Of a stretch of 64,000 nucleotides of DNA, positions 1-12,059 are shown one piece after another. The translations under genes were made by a program, and so were the position numbers. Position 1 is the first letter of the stretch, and each line of letters opens with the position of its first letter. Source of the DNA: Takakia lepidozioides. Lineage: Eukaryota; Streptophyta; Takakiopsida; Takakiales; Takakiaceae. The notes beneath the pieces were generated by a model, which ran no database searches, was not told the DNA's origin, and was given only the letters and a program-made list of their open reading frames with translations. The DNA lies in assembly GCA_030704615.1 (NCBI GenBank), contig CM060734.1:30148042-30212041 (forward strand), in the 5' to 3' direction.

Positions 1-586
1 ATGATAATGAGTAAGACCTTCATATTTCCTGATTATTTTGAGATGTCCTGCCAATGTGTTAGAGTGATCTAGCTAAATTATTCTCAGCAGCCTGGTCTTC
101 ACGTCAGACTGTTTACAGAGGTCCTCTGGGCATATTCAGGTGTTTGGTGATGTGCTTATGTCAAATAAAGCTGACTAAACTATCAAATACGCCACTAGTG
201 TACACCTCCCACTCGAAGCACCAAAGCAGCTTGGCGTAGGGCCCTGGATATTGCATACACGCGCGATCACGTGCATACTCTCTGCATTCACATGCTGCTA
301 ATGGCCCAGGCTCTAAAGAGCCGAAAGAGTTTATCATCCCCACCGGGCGGCGAACAAACGTCCCTCAGCTCTAAATGCCACCAAGGACAAGCAGACTGAA
401 ACAGACAGCTTCAAAAAATGGCAGTAAGGCTCCATATGAGATTTCAGACACCCTGAGGGACCTCCTAATCAACCGCCGTCAAGTGCAGATACAAAGAACT
501 GTAAAATCTGGACCCACCTGTGCGAAGACCGCAAACGCAAGAATGGAGAGCGCCAGAAACAGTCCAGCTCCAACCGTCATCCCCAT
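1..586 (-). CDS. Secretory cyclophilin copy A, exon 1 only (partial)
   Basis: Exon 1 of a third copy of the cyclophilin gene found twice more in this window. The coding part is 518-586 on the minus strand. It opens with ATG and encodes a 23-residue signal peptide (MGMTVGAGLFLALSIL..., ending AVFAQ), then a GT donor at 517-516. Exon length (69 nt), phase 0 and the flanking 5' sequence match copies B and C. In copy B exon 2 lies 663 bp further along, so here exon 2 falls outside the left edge and intactness cannot be judged. The stretch from about 1 to 517 is intron 1, and 587 to about 720 is 5' leader. Confidence 0.8.
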
Positions 587-1689
587 CTTGCTCCGCCCCC
601 TCTCTCCCTCTTCTCAAATGTGCCCTCTCCAACTCTCAATGCGGCATTGGAGCCAGCGATGGAGAGAAACGGGACTCCGTGAAGAGGGTTACGGTGTAAG
701 CCTATGACATTTGAAACCACCATTCCGAAGTTCCCGTGTCCAACTGATTCTTCTCAATGAGATTCTTGAATTTTGCATCATCATTCCATCCCATCCCACG
801 CTCCTATGTAGATTTTGTGGTTCCAAGAATATCCCACTGCTTCCAATCAAGAACAATCTGGTCCGAGAGTCCTCAACATCTTTCGAACAGCCAGCTCCTA
901 AGCTTACATTTTCTTCTGTTAAGTTATAGGTAGTTTTGTAGAATGGGTAGCGCATCATCCTTCAAGCGTCGGCAATTACAAGAATGACTGACAGACCATT
1001 ATGAACAACAAGGGCTGTTGTTTTCATGCAAAAAGAAACTTCACCAAAGAGCTGGTACTGCTGCTGCAACTACATCTTGGGATTAGGGAACCTAACAATG
1101 TGGAAGGTGAGGTTCAGCAGTGCAGATGTTACACAACACACACATGTGAATACATAGTTGATCTTCAGAATGGAGACCTACATGTGCAACTCCTGAGCAA
1201 ATGTAATAAAGGTGATGCTGGGTAAAAGAGGCTCGAGCCAAAGGACACAAGAGGCTCAGGAAGATGACGACAGTTGAGTCTACTGATCCGTTTACAAGTC
1301 AAGCAAGTAATCTTCCCAGTTGTCATGACCCATGTCACGAACTTTGAATAACATTGCAGAAGAATGCAACCCCTTTTCATTAATTTCAACTAGTATTCCC
1401 CATGGTTGCTTTCGATTGTGAGAACAGCCGTCTCCCAAACTTTGTGTACCACTGCACTAGCGGTTAAAACATTCTCCTAGTGAGACCCCTTTCATGCTGG
1501 AACAATTTGCATCAAATGAAATACAGAATGGTGATTGCAACAACAGTTAGCTCTCCTAAACACGATATCCCCTCCTAACCCAGGGTGATCACCCCCTCGA
1601 CCCATTATAAGCTGATTACTGTAACTGAAATAAATGTTTCCTCTCTAACAATACAGGGCAACTTTTGATTCTGCTATCACAACGAGGTC
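587..1689. other. Intergenic spacer between cyclophilin copies A and B
   Basis: No gene recognised. It should contain the promoter and leader of copy A (reading left) and the 3' flank of copy B. Short open frames on both strands show no family features. The 3' flank of copy B around 1640-1690 is also recognisable next to copy C (about 19590-19660), so the duplicated unit includes some 3' untranslated sequence. Confidence 0.5.
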
Positions 1690-4600
1690 TCAAAGGGGGA
1701 GCTCGCCACTGTCAGCAATGGTGACCGCCTTCTTAGGTGTGCCTCCTTGTGTACCTTCGGCCTCCACTTTGTATACAATATCAAGGCCGCCTATGACCTT
1801 GCCAAAGACAACATGTCTGCCATCCAGCCTTCAATATAGACACTGATCACATGTTACTCCACAGTTTTCTGGCCATTTAACAATGTATTTGTATGTCCTC
1901 GCCCTCATACATCTTCCTTCTTTTGAGTCTGCCATCTACGGGATCTCCTCAGCTGCTCTAATGTGTGCAGTTTCATGAGTTTCCACTTAAGCTGCAAACC
2001 CCACTCCCCATACCCTCCCACATACTGAGTGTTGCCCATCCCAAAATCCTGAAGACCTTTCCATATGGATTGTTGTATTGAAAATTGATCTACATCATAT
2101 TCCCCATCCTGAAGAACCATGGAAATAGTTTTAGACCAACAAACCCTTCAACAACAGAATATACCATCCAGTTATTTTCTGTTTCCGAATCACTCAAATT
2201 CTTGAACTTCACAAGCCTCAATGGCCCACCCAAAATGTCGAAAGCCACATTAAGAAGACATTTCTATCAGCTTGCATCATTTCTATGTTTAAGGACTGAA
2301 AACACACCCACAGACAAGAAAGGGCATGCAGAAAATACCAGCTCGTTTTTACTGTTGTGATGAAGAATTGAGAACCATTTGTGTTTGGTCCTGCATTTGC
2401 CATGGACAATTGACCTGCCACACACAAGATTTAAGAAAGCTCAGTTCAGAGTTTTTTCCTCCTCCTCAGTTCCTTTGAGGGGAGGACACAGTCTTGAACA
2501 ATTCCCTGCAAAATGTTGCGTTCTCGAGCCCATATTCCCCACAGAACACCAACTGTCCTCAAGCCTGGGACTCTAAACTGCCATTGGACTCATTACTGTA
2601 AACAGGACTGGTTACAGGCAATTGACTTTGATGCATTGACATCATAATGGAGAGCACTGAGCTGATTCAGCACATGTGCTCAAGCCCTTGAGCCAGAAAC
2701 AAATGTAACATGTGTGTGATGCACTCTCAGTCACAGTGTTAAACACAGACTATACAACTACCAATTTTGACTCGAGTACCTCCCACCTTTGGGCTCCACC
2801 GAACACTTGCACCAGAATCTAGATATAACAAAATGACTTGAACACCAAGTCCTCTGGGACTTGGTGTGGATCCTTTCTCAGCGGTGAGAGGAGAACAATC
2901 TCAGCATTTCATGTCTGAGAGAAGACACAGACTCACAAATGAGTGTGCATTCCCATAGTAAGGATATCAAAGAAACCATGCACCTACAGGAGTGTCCTTC
3001 ATGCAATGACTCAAATTTAAACTACTGAAAACTTGAGCATACCACACCTGGTCCACTGTGCTTCAGTTTGAAGTTTTCATCAGCAAATGTAGTGCCATAG
3101 ATGGACTCGCCCCCACGGCCATTGCCCTGAGTGAAATCACCCCCCTGGATCATGAAACTGGGTATGATGCGATGGAAGCCACTGCCTTTGTAGTGCAGTG
3201 GCTTGCCACTTGGACCTATGCCTTTCTCGCCTGCTCAGGATCAACCAAAACATCCTTTGTAAGATTAAGCAAAAACCGCGTAATCAACCTGTTAAGCAAC
3301 TAGAGCACAAACCCTCCTCACGAAAGCCTTGCTTCCATCCATGAGGCACTTCATCTTAAAGGAATGTTTGGGACCCTTGATTGTTTCAATCTGGTTTTCT
3401 CATGTAGTTTTATTCTGACAAATGGACCCTTGCCTGCCAGTGCATGTTATGCATTTCTTTCTTTTATGTCACTCTCACACAATGTACTTTATCCTTCCTC
3501 CCCACACAAACATCCTTCACACATACTGTGGAACATACAGAAATGATGCAGCACGCAAAAGCTTTGGAGAGAGATAACATGAAGAGATTGGAAGTGCCAA
3601 GAACTGATAGCTCACCAGTACAAAGAGCCCTGAAATTCTCTGCAGCCATCACCGTGGAAAAGCAAACAGTTAGTTTGATGGATGGAAAGCAAATGCGAAT
3701 TAGAACTCATGATGTTGTCGCTGACAAAAGGCAGCCTTTACAAGTGCCTTCATATATGTGCTGGAAAAATGAATCCTTTCCTAAGCAAATTATGGGCCAC
3801 AAACAACATACCTTGAGTCCAGCATTTTAAAGAGTAACATAATTTTGTGTTCATAATACCATATCCAACATTTTATGGCCCAATAGGAGAATAAATACAA
3901 CAAGGTGCTATGAGCAATGCATAATTGATCAACAAATAAGTACAAAGGGCCCAGCCTATGCTTTTATGGCTCTTTGCTTCCTGGGCATCAGGTAACCACC
4001 CACAACACAAGCATGATCCCACTCACAGGGCTTCAGTGTGGCCTGCTCAGAAGAAAAATATGCACATTCAATGAGATGGAGACCAGAAAGACACAAACGA
4101 AGTAAGACAGGAGAAGGATGTACGGACCAACAGTTTTAGGAGCAGCTTTGCCGAAGAGACCAATCACAACCCGACCTGACACAACCAACCGCTTCCGTTA
4201 GAGTCTCATTTCTTGAGTATGGATTACTTGTATCCATGTTAGCTGACCTACATAAAGGTGCAAGAATGGAGAACACACCTGCCTGATGGCCACCAATGTC
4301 AATGTCAAAAAACACTTTCTGAGTGATCTCCTCCAAGCTTTTATCTTGCTTGGCCTGTCGAACCCAAAACCCCAAGCTGCTTAGTGTACCCGGCTATGTC
4401 GGATTGCCAAAGATTAGTAAGAGTAATGAAGCCAACTGGGCCAGGACGGGCAAACGCTGAAGCTGCCTTGCACTGCCAAAGCTGGACGATTTCTCTGGCC
4501 GACGAGGTCTACCCTTCTTTTGTAAATGTGCATTGTTTTATCCGGATTTGAGGTGTCCTGCTAATCTTCCCTCGGCTCAGTAGGATGATCTAGCTAAATT

Positions 4601-5085
4601 ACACTGCAACAGCCTGGTCTTGGCCTTACACGTTTACAGATGGCCTCTCGGCGTACCCAGATGTTGCAGTGGTGATTTGCCCATAGCACATAAAGCTGAA
4701 TACCTGAACAAGGCATCAGATATTTGGTGCAACGATGACAGCATTATACACAACCCACTGGAAAAAGGGTCCTTGACAGTGCATTAACGCGGAACTTTGT
4801 GCATACATCTGCATTTCTGTTTATATTTGCAGCCGATGGCACAGGCTCTAAAGAACCGAAAGAGTGTATCATCCCCGACGGCCAGTGAACAAATGACTCT
4901 CAGCTCTAATGCAGAAAAGACAAGCGGCTTAAAGCATAGAGCTAAAAACTGGCACTAAGGCTGAAACAGAGATTGCGCGATAACCTAATCAAATGGATGC
5001 AAGAAGAGGGACCCACCTGTGCGAAGACCGCAAACGCAAGAATGGAGAGTGCCAGATACAGCCCAGCTTGAGTAATCTTCCCCAT
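1690..5085 (-). CDS. Secretory peptidyl-prolyl cis-trans isomerase (cyclophilin), copy B
   Basis: Cyclophilins isomerise X-Pro bonds and assist folding; this type enters the secretory pathway. Exons on the minus strand: 5085-5017 (signal peptide [16 protein letters not shown]...), 4354-4279, 4175-4128, 3639-3616 (a 24-nt microexon, ENFRALCT), 3230-3048, 2414-2339, 1828-1690. All junctions are GT-AG and in phase. The total is 615 nt, giving 204 residues plus stop, close to plant CYP20-1-type proteins. Residues visible: [39 protein letters not shown] (catalytic Arg plus Phe, Met, Gln), [20 protein letters not shown] (binding Trp and His), and the C-terminus SGELPL typical of secretory plant cyclophilins. 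No KDEL-like signal is present. The leader just before the ATG holds a (CCACCT)n-type repeat. Active-site residues are all present, so the protein should be functional. Confidence 0.93.
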
Positions 5086-5399
5086 CTTCCTCCACCTCCA
5101 CCTCCACCTCCACCCTTCCTCTCTGCTCCTTCTCTTCTCTCTCTTCTCAACGCCCTGTTTCGTACTCAATCGCTGCGATCGAGAGAAACCCAACTCGGTG
5201 CGAAAGTGGATTGTAGCAGGAATCTTGGTACAATGCCATTGCGGTGCCGCGATCCCTTTCCCACACTTACACTGCATCGTACGTCATGAGTAGTCAACTG
5301 ATTCCCTGCTTAATTTTGGGTCTTTGTTTCATTTTACCCCTTCACCAAGCCTTGTTGGACTGACACGTTAGGTATACTACCAGGTCCAGCTTTTTAATC

Positions 5400-5990
5400 T
5401 CTCTTTTTTATCAAATTAAGAACGCGTCAGGGGACAGTGGCCCCGAAAAATTTTATTAACCATTAAAGGACAAGTGATTTTTCTTAGGTTGTGCCAAAAA
5501 CCACACCCAAGTGGCGAAATTCCAGCATATCTCCCTGGGAAAAAAGGGGTGCAAATTCTGACCGAACATTAGGAGCTCAACTACCAGCAGCACATACCCG
5601 TGGAATTTTGGGCCAATCAGGTGGAAATCCACGAAATGAACTTTTTTTGGAGAATTTGAGTAAAATAGTCTTTTCAGTGCAGAATTTTCACTTTTTGCAT
5701 GACTGGATGAACTCCAAATGCAATGAAATTTCGGGGATGTGGCATCAAAAGAGCCATGTGCCACCTGATTTGACCCTGTATAGAGGTCATAAGGGGTCGG
5801 TTTTGGTGGGTTACATGAACCTCACAAGCAATTTCCTTCTGAACCAGAATCATGTAGCAATCACTTGCAAACGCAAGACCACACATAGCATGAGCAAGAT
5901 TCGAGAGCAACCTATCCTGCATGAGTGGGATTTGAACCGAGCAGCCTACCCCAGCTGGCAGCTCATACATGAACACAAGGGGGGAGCATC
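5400..5990 (-). mobile_element. Possible long tRNA-derived SINE
   Basis: Read on the minus strand, about 5985-5920 has a tRNA-like head with a good B-box/T-arm (GGTTCAAATCC). The segment ends near 5410 with an A-rich tail after the motif GGGGCCACTGTCCCC. A similar tail-side motif (GACAGTGGCCCTCAGAAA on the plus strand) recurs near 8815. The A-box is weak and the internal ends are not proven, so both boundaries are approximate. Confidence 0.35.
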
Positions 5991-6488
5991 CCCCCCCCCA
6001 CCCTTGTGTACTCCCTCGCTTGGCAAGGGGACTACACTACATCACTCCTCTCCTACAGGCAAAACAAAGACACTATAACCACATGCTAATCTGTCATATC
6101 CTCAATGCACCTAATGCACAGAAGTCCCACAGGCAAAACTGGCCAAATGTACCAAAATTCCAGCATTGCAGGATTCAACAAAATTGGCACTAGGTGCAGC
6201 AAAATTGGGCGGACCACCACTAGCACTGTCAAGTACTGAACTCCACCTTTAAATGGCACTAAGAGCATATCAGGCCTGAGCACTCAAAACTTTACCTTCG
6301 CCACCCACCCTGCATCACAGCAACATCGGGTCAACAATCACAGCAGTATAAGGATTTCTAAATTATACTACAGCTAGCCAAGACTCAATCTGAACTTTGT
6401 ATGTCTCTCTCTCTAGCCAAGACTCAGTTAGTATAGGTATTTCAGAACTAATCCTAGCATATATGCACCAAAAGACAAGCATACTATG

Positions 6489-7052
6489 CTATTGAAAATA
6501 AGACTGAGCACCACCACTTTGTATGATAACCGCAGGGCAGACACTTCCTCCATGTAACTGCAGGCATTGACACAAACAATGAATGTGAGGATAAACACAC
6601 AAAGTGATAAACTCACATGTACACAAGGACACATTTCCACAAGTGGTACAAAAGTACCTCTGCACGGATACCACATTGCACGCACTTCCTCCTTCTAGAT
6701 GATTTTTGGGAGAAGTGAAGGGCACCCGGGTTTGGAACAATTGCCCCTTCCATCACTGTTTTCCTAGGACCAACCCCACCCTACAGTCAGGCCATTCGCC
6801 ACTTCAAGGTCGAAGAACATGTGAGATCGTTGCTTCTTGCCCCTGCCTTTCATAAAAGCCACATACAACAAATAACCATTGACCAAAATCCACAATATGA
6901 AAATAAAGCCGGTGCCACCACTTATGGTCCCGGGTTTGAACAATGTAATAGCCTCTCAGCTGGTCCTGCACATCAACCCCTCTTATATGTTGTTGGTAGT
7001 GTTTCAGAATAGGCCGGGAGGTAGGAACAGGTCTAGTCTGCCATTGTGCCAC
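6489..7052 (-). pseudogene. piggyBac-like transposase remnant, C-terminal part
   Basis: Two consecutive minus-strand blocks look like the C-terminal third of a piggyBac-family transposase. Block 1 (7052-6804) reads PILKHYQQHIRGVDVQDQL, then GYY, KWWHRLYFHIVDF. This fits the family pattern of a tyrosine, GVD..DQ, a KWW basic patch and a hydrophobic helix. Block 2 (6740-6489) has YFCTTCGNVSLC within a run of cysteines, as in the C-terminal cysteine-rich zinc domain. The blocks are not joined by one open frame and the catalytic core upstream is not recognisable, so this is a decayed, truncated element. Family assignment rests on motifs only. Confidence 0.6.
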
Positions 7053-7063
7053 CTTTCAACAAA

Positions 7064-8400
7064 TCAATTCTGACCTACAGGGCTGAAAGCGGTACTCAAC
7101 AAAGTGTCACTATCGAAATCCTCAGCAGACAGTTCAGACATATCTTCCAAAGGTCCCAAGCCCAACATGTCACCCACGGGTAAGGTCGAATCAAAGTCCA
7201 CGGCAGTGCATGGACTTGAGGGCAGTATGTGCACCCCAAGCCCCCCAAATAAAGAAACTCGCCAATTTTCAGTGCCAGTCTGAACGTCCCAACTTGTGTC
7301 AAGCACTATACTATATCTAAACTCACTGGAATGGGAAGAACTTGTGAAATTCGGCAAGTCATGTATAGAAGTTGTATAGGCACCTTCACAGTGGAACCCC
7401 CGACACCCAATTCATCTTCGAACTGGCTGTTTGGTGCAAAATCACTGAGACCAACAGGTTGTGAACTCCTTAGAAGGTACCTTGGAATCAAGGTACTTTC
7501 GCATCCTGACCATCAATGAAAGTAGTGAGCCGGCCTCGGCCGGAGTCATCTCTCTCTCTCTCTGTGATAGTAGAGAGGTTCGCAAAATTACCTCGGGCCC
7601 TTGCTTGGGCCTTCAACCTCATCGTGACTTGTGGTAGATGAGTCAAAATCGGGCCACACGGAATCTCTCAAAATTGCATTCACCTCGGGTGAGAACCCAT
7701 GTGGATCGCCTCATGTTTATGATCAACCCAACCCAGAATGTGAGCAGCCTATCTATGCCAAAGGTAGGTCCTAAAGTTGGAAGGCTTTGGAAACCCGGGC
7801 CAGTACACCTTGTGTGGCCTTTTTAAGCAAAGCAGGAAATTGTCGTTCAATGCACCAACCAGCAAAGCGACTTGCTCTTCTGAAGCGCCCACGCCTCTCG
7901 CCCAGATTGCTGCAATGACATCCGCCTCTTGGAGCAAATGCTCGGGTGCAGGTGGAGGTGAGTTTGCAGACCCCATTTGTACTACTCGATCGCTCACAGA
8001 CTCACGACCTCCAGCAAATCGAGAGCACCAACGATCACTATGACCGTGCAATTACCTACTAAGCTCCAGGCAACCTACAGAGAATGGTAATCAATAGCTC
8101 TCTGATCCCTACCAAGCCGTCAACACTTCAATGCACACACAAATGGACACAAACAACATGGCAAGAATTCAATGATCTCCCCTCCAAAGCTCTTAGAGAT
8201 GGTCGGCTGACAAGAAAGGTGCAGCAAACGTTTGGGCTTATACACATTGCAAGCATGAACAAGGAACCAGCAACGGCAACCTGCCAACAAGCGGGGCACA
8301 CGCTGCCTTTCACGCGAGCTGGGAGCGAGAGAAAGAGAAGCGTTGGAAATGACAGGTTTCACGCGGGAACTGACGGGGCCCCGCCGCTGCGACCCCCTAA
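7064..8400. other. No identifiable gene; possible transposon interior
   Basis: Several short open frames occur on both strands, including an acidic one (minus, 7357-7064) directly upstream of the piggyBac-like remnant. None can be assigned. A short (TC)n run is at about 7549-7564. Confidence 0.4.
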
Positions 8401-8412
8401 ACCTAACCCTAA
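8393..8412 (+). repeat. Short interstitial telomere-like motif
   Basis: About three degenerate copies of the plant telomere unit CCCTAAA (as CCCTAAACCTAACCCTAAAA). Such motifs are common in plant DNA and do not by themselves mark a chromosome end. Confidence 0.5.
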
Positions 8413-10700
8413 AATCAGATCGGGGGTGATCCGGCTGTAGGATCTGGATCCTACACCTTGGCAAGGATCAACATACCTAAATTTGAGGCAATTCTGAAAA
8501 AAATCAAAAAACTTGTTCCATTTTCCCTGCTCTGTGAGGCCCATAACGTGTCACTTGTCGTTTACGGGTTAAGAAGGTAAGGAAAAAATAACCTTACAAA
8601 GAAGCCATAGAGGCTGAGAAACGAGACATTGTTCCGGACTAATCAGTTCATAGAAGATACGGGGACCAAAGATGATGGAGCCGATCAGGCAGACCCAAGG
8701 AACAGAAAGAGAGAGATCAGCCTATAGCAAGTAGCACTACTTGCTACCTCTCTTACATTTAGGCTGGTCGAAAGACAGCCCAGTTTTGGATTTGCCCCTC
8801 CTAAGGCTACGGCGGACAGTGGCCCTCAGAAACTTTAATATTTTTTCTTTGTGGGGTGTTCAGTCCGCGGTGTATATTCAAGTACCCAGTGCTTGTTTGA
8901 GGAATTTTTGAAGGCAAAGAAAGTAGAGACGGTCGAGCGACCAATAGGGAGGTAGGAACAGGTGCTCTAGAGCGATGCAGGAGAGCGAGGGGATGGACAC
9001 GTGGCAAGGATATCAATGGATCCACACCATGGGTAGATAATGGATTTTTTAAGAGCCGGCAATTGTAGACAACTGCCAAATATGTAAAAGTAAAAAAGTT
9101 CTGGTAGACATGAGTCCAAGCTATAGCATTTTTGATAAATAATATCCTCCAAGAGATCTGATTTTTTTATTTATTTTTATTAAGAACAGGGGATGGAAGC
9201 CCTGGAAATATATCAAAAATGAGGGTTACAGACAGTGGAAAAAATAACCACTGAGGAGCAATGAAGGCAAGAATGCATGGGAAGCTCCCAGGATTATTTT
9301 GATTTTGATTTTGATTATTTCATAGTGCAAGGGTATCTCTACTATTACCACCCACATATATGGTGGGCTTCTTTATTCAAAAACACATGTTTCCTCAAAG
9401 TGGTGAGACCATGTACGGGGGCTGACGCCTGCCCAGCCTTGCCAGAAGGACTGGCTATAAGATTTAGGAATTAATATTTGCATACTTGCCTTAACTGAAT
9501 AGACTACAAAGCATTATTTATACTAGTATACTATATAGTATATAGGGATATACAGAAGGAGTGAGTCAGTCACCTGCAGCGTTTTTTTTTTCATTTAAGA
9601 ACTTGAGCCACGTTGGGTCCTGGCTGGCCTATGAGGAAGATCAATTGGCGACTCTGTGGCATGTGATCTCGAACCGGTGGCTACTATCAAGAATGTTTGA
9701 TGAGTTTTATGCGAACTCAACTCATGTAGTGTTCGGTTAGTGGGAGCGACAAGGGAGGTAATTTTTTCTAAGTAACAACGACACTGCATATTGCAAAGCA
9801 TGTGGTTGAGCGAAAATACCCTCCGGAGGAATTGACCCTCAGCCACAAAGACTCTGCCCACTGGAGCACAGGGCGCGACCTACACAAGCAAACCACGTTA
9901 GTGGACAAGAACAAACATAAATGAAAAAAACACCAGGAACACCTTAAGAGTTTTGTGCAGATTAGAACAAGGCAAAGAAGCTATGGAAACAAAGGCAACC
10001 AGCCTAGCACAACTCTCTCACATGGATACAATCCATTGACAAATATGACTAGTCTTGTCCAACATCAGCAACTCTGCTCAAAGCCTCATGTGCCAATGCA
10101 AGAGGCGGTGCAAGTATGCTTAAATGGAAGTGCATGACAAGGATACTAGGCGGATAAGCAAAACCTAAGAGTTCCCTACATAGCTCGACCCCTTGGCGAA
10201 AGCGGGAAGAGTTTGAACCCAAGGCTTTGCTCCTTGCGCTGGCAGGGTTGGTAAGGTTTCTAGAAATGGATAGGCAAGATCATCTGGATCTAACAAACCC
10301 GAATGGCATGTGGCTCTTTTTCCTGTGCGACAGCTGCATAGGCGACGTCCTCGTTGCAGCGACATGATGGCATTAAGGAGGGCAGTATTGCAAAACAGTG
10401 CCATATTTTAACCCATATTCCTTTGTAGATTTCGTGAGGCCAGTTTCTTCCTCGAAAAGTGGCGAAATTTCGTGCATAAAAAAAACGCTGGTCACCTGTA
10501 TCTTTAAGAATGGGTGAGTAGTTGATAATTGAGTATCCACCATTACGATGTGCAGAAAAGATAAGAGTAATTGGCCCAAGATTTTGTCTACCCGGAATCA
10601 GAGGTTATTATATAGAATTCAAATACCCACCCAACACCCATCCAAAATTGATAGATGGAACCGGCATAACGTATTTTGAAGTGTGCTAGGCATAATGACA
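8413..10700. other. Transposon-like spacer without recognisable genes
   Basis: Short unassigned open frames only. Several A/T-rich tails are present (for example 9164-9182). A T-arm-like GGGTTCAAAC occurs on the minus strand near 10210-10225, which may belong to another decayed tRNA-derived element. Confidence 0.35.
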
Positions 10701-10701
10701 T

Positions 10702-10972
10702 CATTTTATTTATTTATTTTTGGGTTGGGGGGGGGGGGTTGAAAGGGAAATACCCGGGAGTGGCCGTTTACAAATCAGGGTAGTGAGAGGAGAAAATAAC
10801 CTCTATCATAATAATCTGTCCATGAGGCGCCGCCGAGCACAAGGCTCAAGGGACACCGCCCCAGGGAAGGGGGAGAAGATTATACGATTATACCACACCT
10901 GCCAATGTGATAGGATTTGAACCCTATCTGGGGGGCAAAAGTGCTCTATCCAACTGAGCTACCAATTGGTGG
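10702..10972 (-). mobile_element. tRNA-derived SINE, copy 1
   Basis: On the minus strand this begins with a tRNA-like head. The A-box (GGTAGCTCAGTTGGATAGAGC without its last base) lies at 10963-10943 and a perfect B-box (GGTTCAAATCC) at about 10923-10913. The B-box is flanked by a T-stem pair (ATAGG/CCTAT). The head does not fold into a full tRNA, because the anticodon stem is missing. A ~180-nt unrelated body and a C-run plus AAATAAATAAAT tail follow at 10735-10702. This layout is that of a SINE. A diverged second copy lies at 11270-11490. Confidence 0.7.
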
Positions 10973-11269
10973 TTTAATTACTCTTGTGACTTTTTCTTTT
11001 AAAGCTAGTTTGTTCGATTTGTGAGTATGTTACACCACACTCCTTAGTGGAATTTCAACTTCCATGAATTATTAGTACTAACATGATGATAATCTATAAC
11101 AAGTCAGTTTGACAAATTTAGGTTGCGGGTCAATGGGCCTTTGATTACAACCATGAAAAATGCCGAGTATGTAATTGTTAGCATAGTCCAATTATGCCCT
11201 AAACATGATAGTTGGCACCTAAAGGATTTAGATGTAGTTTTCTTTTCTCAAAGTTTAAAAAAAAAAAGA

Positions 11270-11490
11270 GATATTGAAGGGAAACACATGGGAGCGACAG
11301 GTCACACGAAATCAAGCCCCTTAATAATGAGAGGAGGAAATAACATCTTTCATAGTAACCGCGCCATGGAGGTGTAGAAATGGGACACTGGCCAGGGAAG
11401 AGGGAGAAGAATATACTACACCCATCAAGTAGCAGGATTCCCAAAAACATCTAGGTGGCACTCAGTGCACTAACCAACTGATTGTTGGTA
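11270..11490 (-). mobile_element. tRNA-derived SINE, copy 2 (diverged)
   Basis: Shares the body of copy 1: the blocks around TTCTCCC, CTTCCCTGG, GTGTCCC, ATGG and GTTATTTYCTCCTCTCA occur in the same order and orientation. The tRNA-like head is recognisable (CAGTTGGTTAGTGC) but the B-box is degenerate. The tail is a T-run instead of an A-run, so the 3' end may have been lost or replaced. Confidence 0.55.
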
Positions 11491-11589
11491 AAGTTTTAAT
11501 TCTCAATCGCTATCAAACCAAAAAGTATGCAATAAGGTATGCAGTCATGAGACACCATAAGTCATGCTTGCTTCAGCAATGCGTTCACA

Positions 11590-11880
11590 TTTAGGAGATA
11601 TGCAATCAATATATGAAGCAAGACGTTTGTTTTGTTTTGTAGCGTCGTTGAGATCTTGCAAACTGTGGGGCCCCAACGCGTGTGCTTGATGCCGTTGGAA
11701 AGCCCTCGATGAGGAGGGGTGCACCAGCTTGATCTCATGATTTTTGGACAAGCGGTGAGGGAGATGTGGAATTCCAAGTACTTTTGGTCGCTGGAAATTC
11801 ACAAAAAATAGCAGAAATGGCAAAGTGCATTCCTGGGACAATGGTTGGAGCCTCGACGGGAGAGATATCAAGGGAAAGGT
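11590..11880. repeat. Dispersed repeat unit, copy 1
   Basis: A ~270-bp block with landmarks GAGACGTTTGTTTTG, GATGCCGTTGGAAAGCCC, GGGGTGCACC and CATGATTTTTGGAC, in that order. It recurs at 12390-12730 with the same order of landmarks. No coding capacity is recognised. It is probably part of a retroelement. Confidence 0.6.
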
Positions 11881-12059
11881 CTCCGGTTCAAATCTGGTCG
11901 TAGGCTCTCTGCAAAAAAACTTACTTAGATGACGTTGGGCCGTTGGAAATTTGGGAAAAATAGCAAAGTGGGCATTCTTGGGAGAATGGTTGGAGCCTTG
12001 ACGGGAGAGACAACAAAGGAGTGGTCATAGGCTATGTGGAAAAAAAAATGATTAGATAT

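Noticed and set aside
10885-10975. A tRNA gene on the minus strand
   Set aside because: A- and B-boxes are good, but no anticodon stem or acceptor stem pairs, and a SINE body with an A-rich tail follows.
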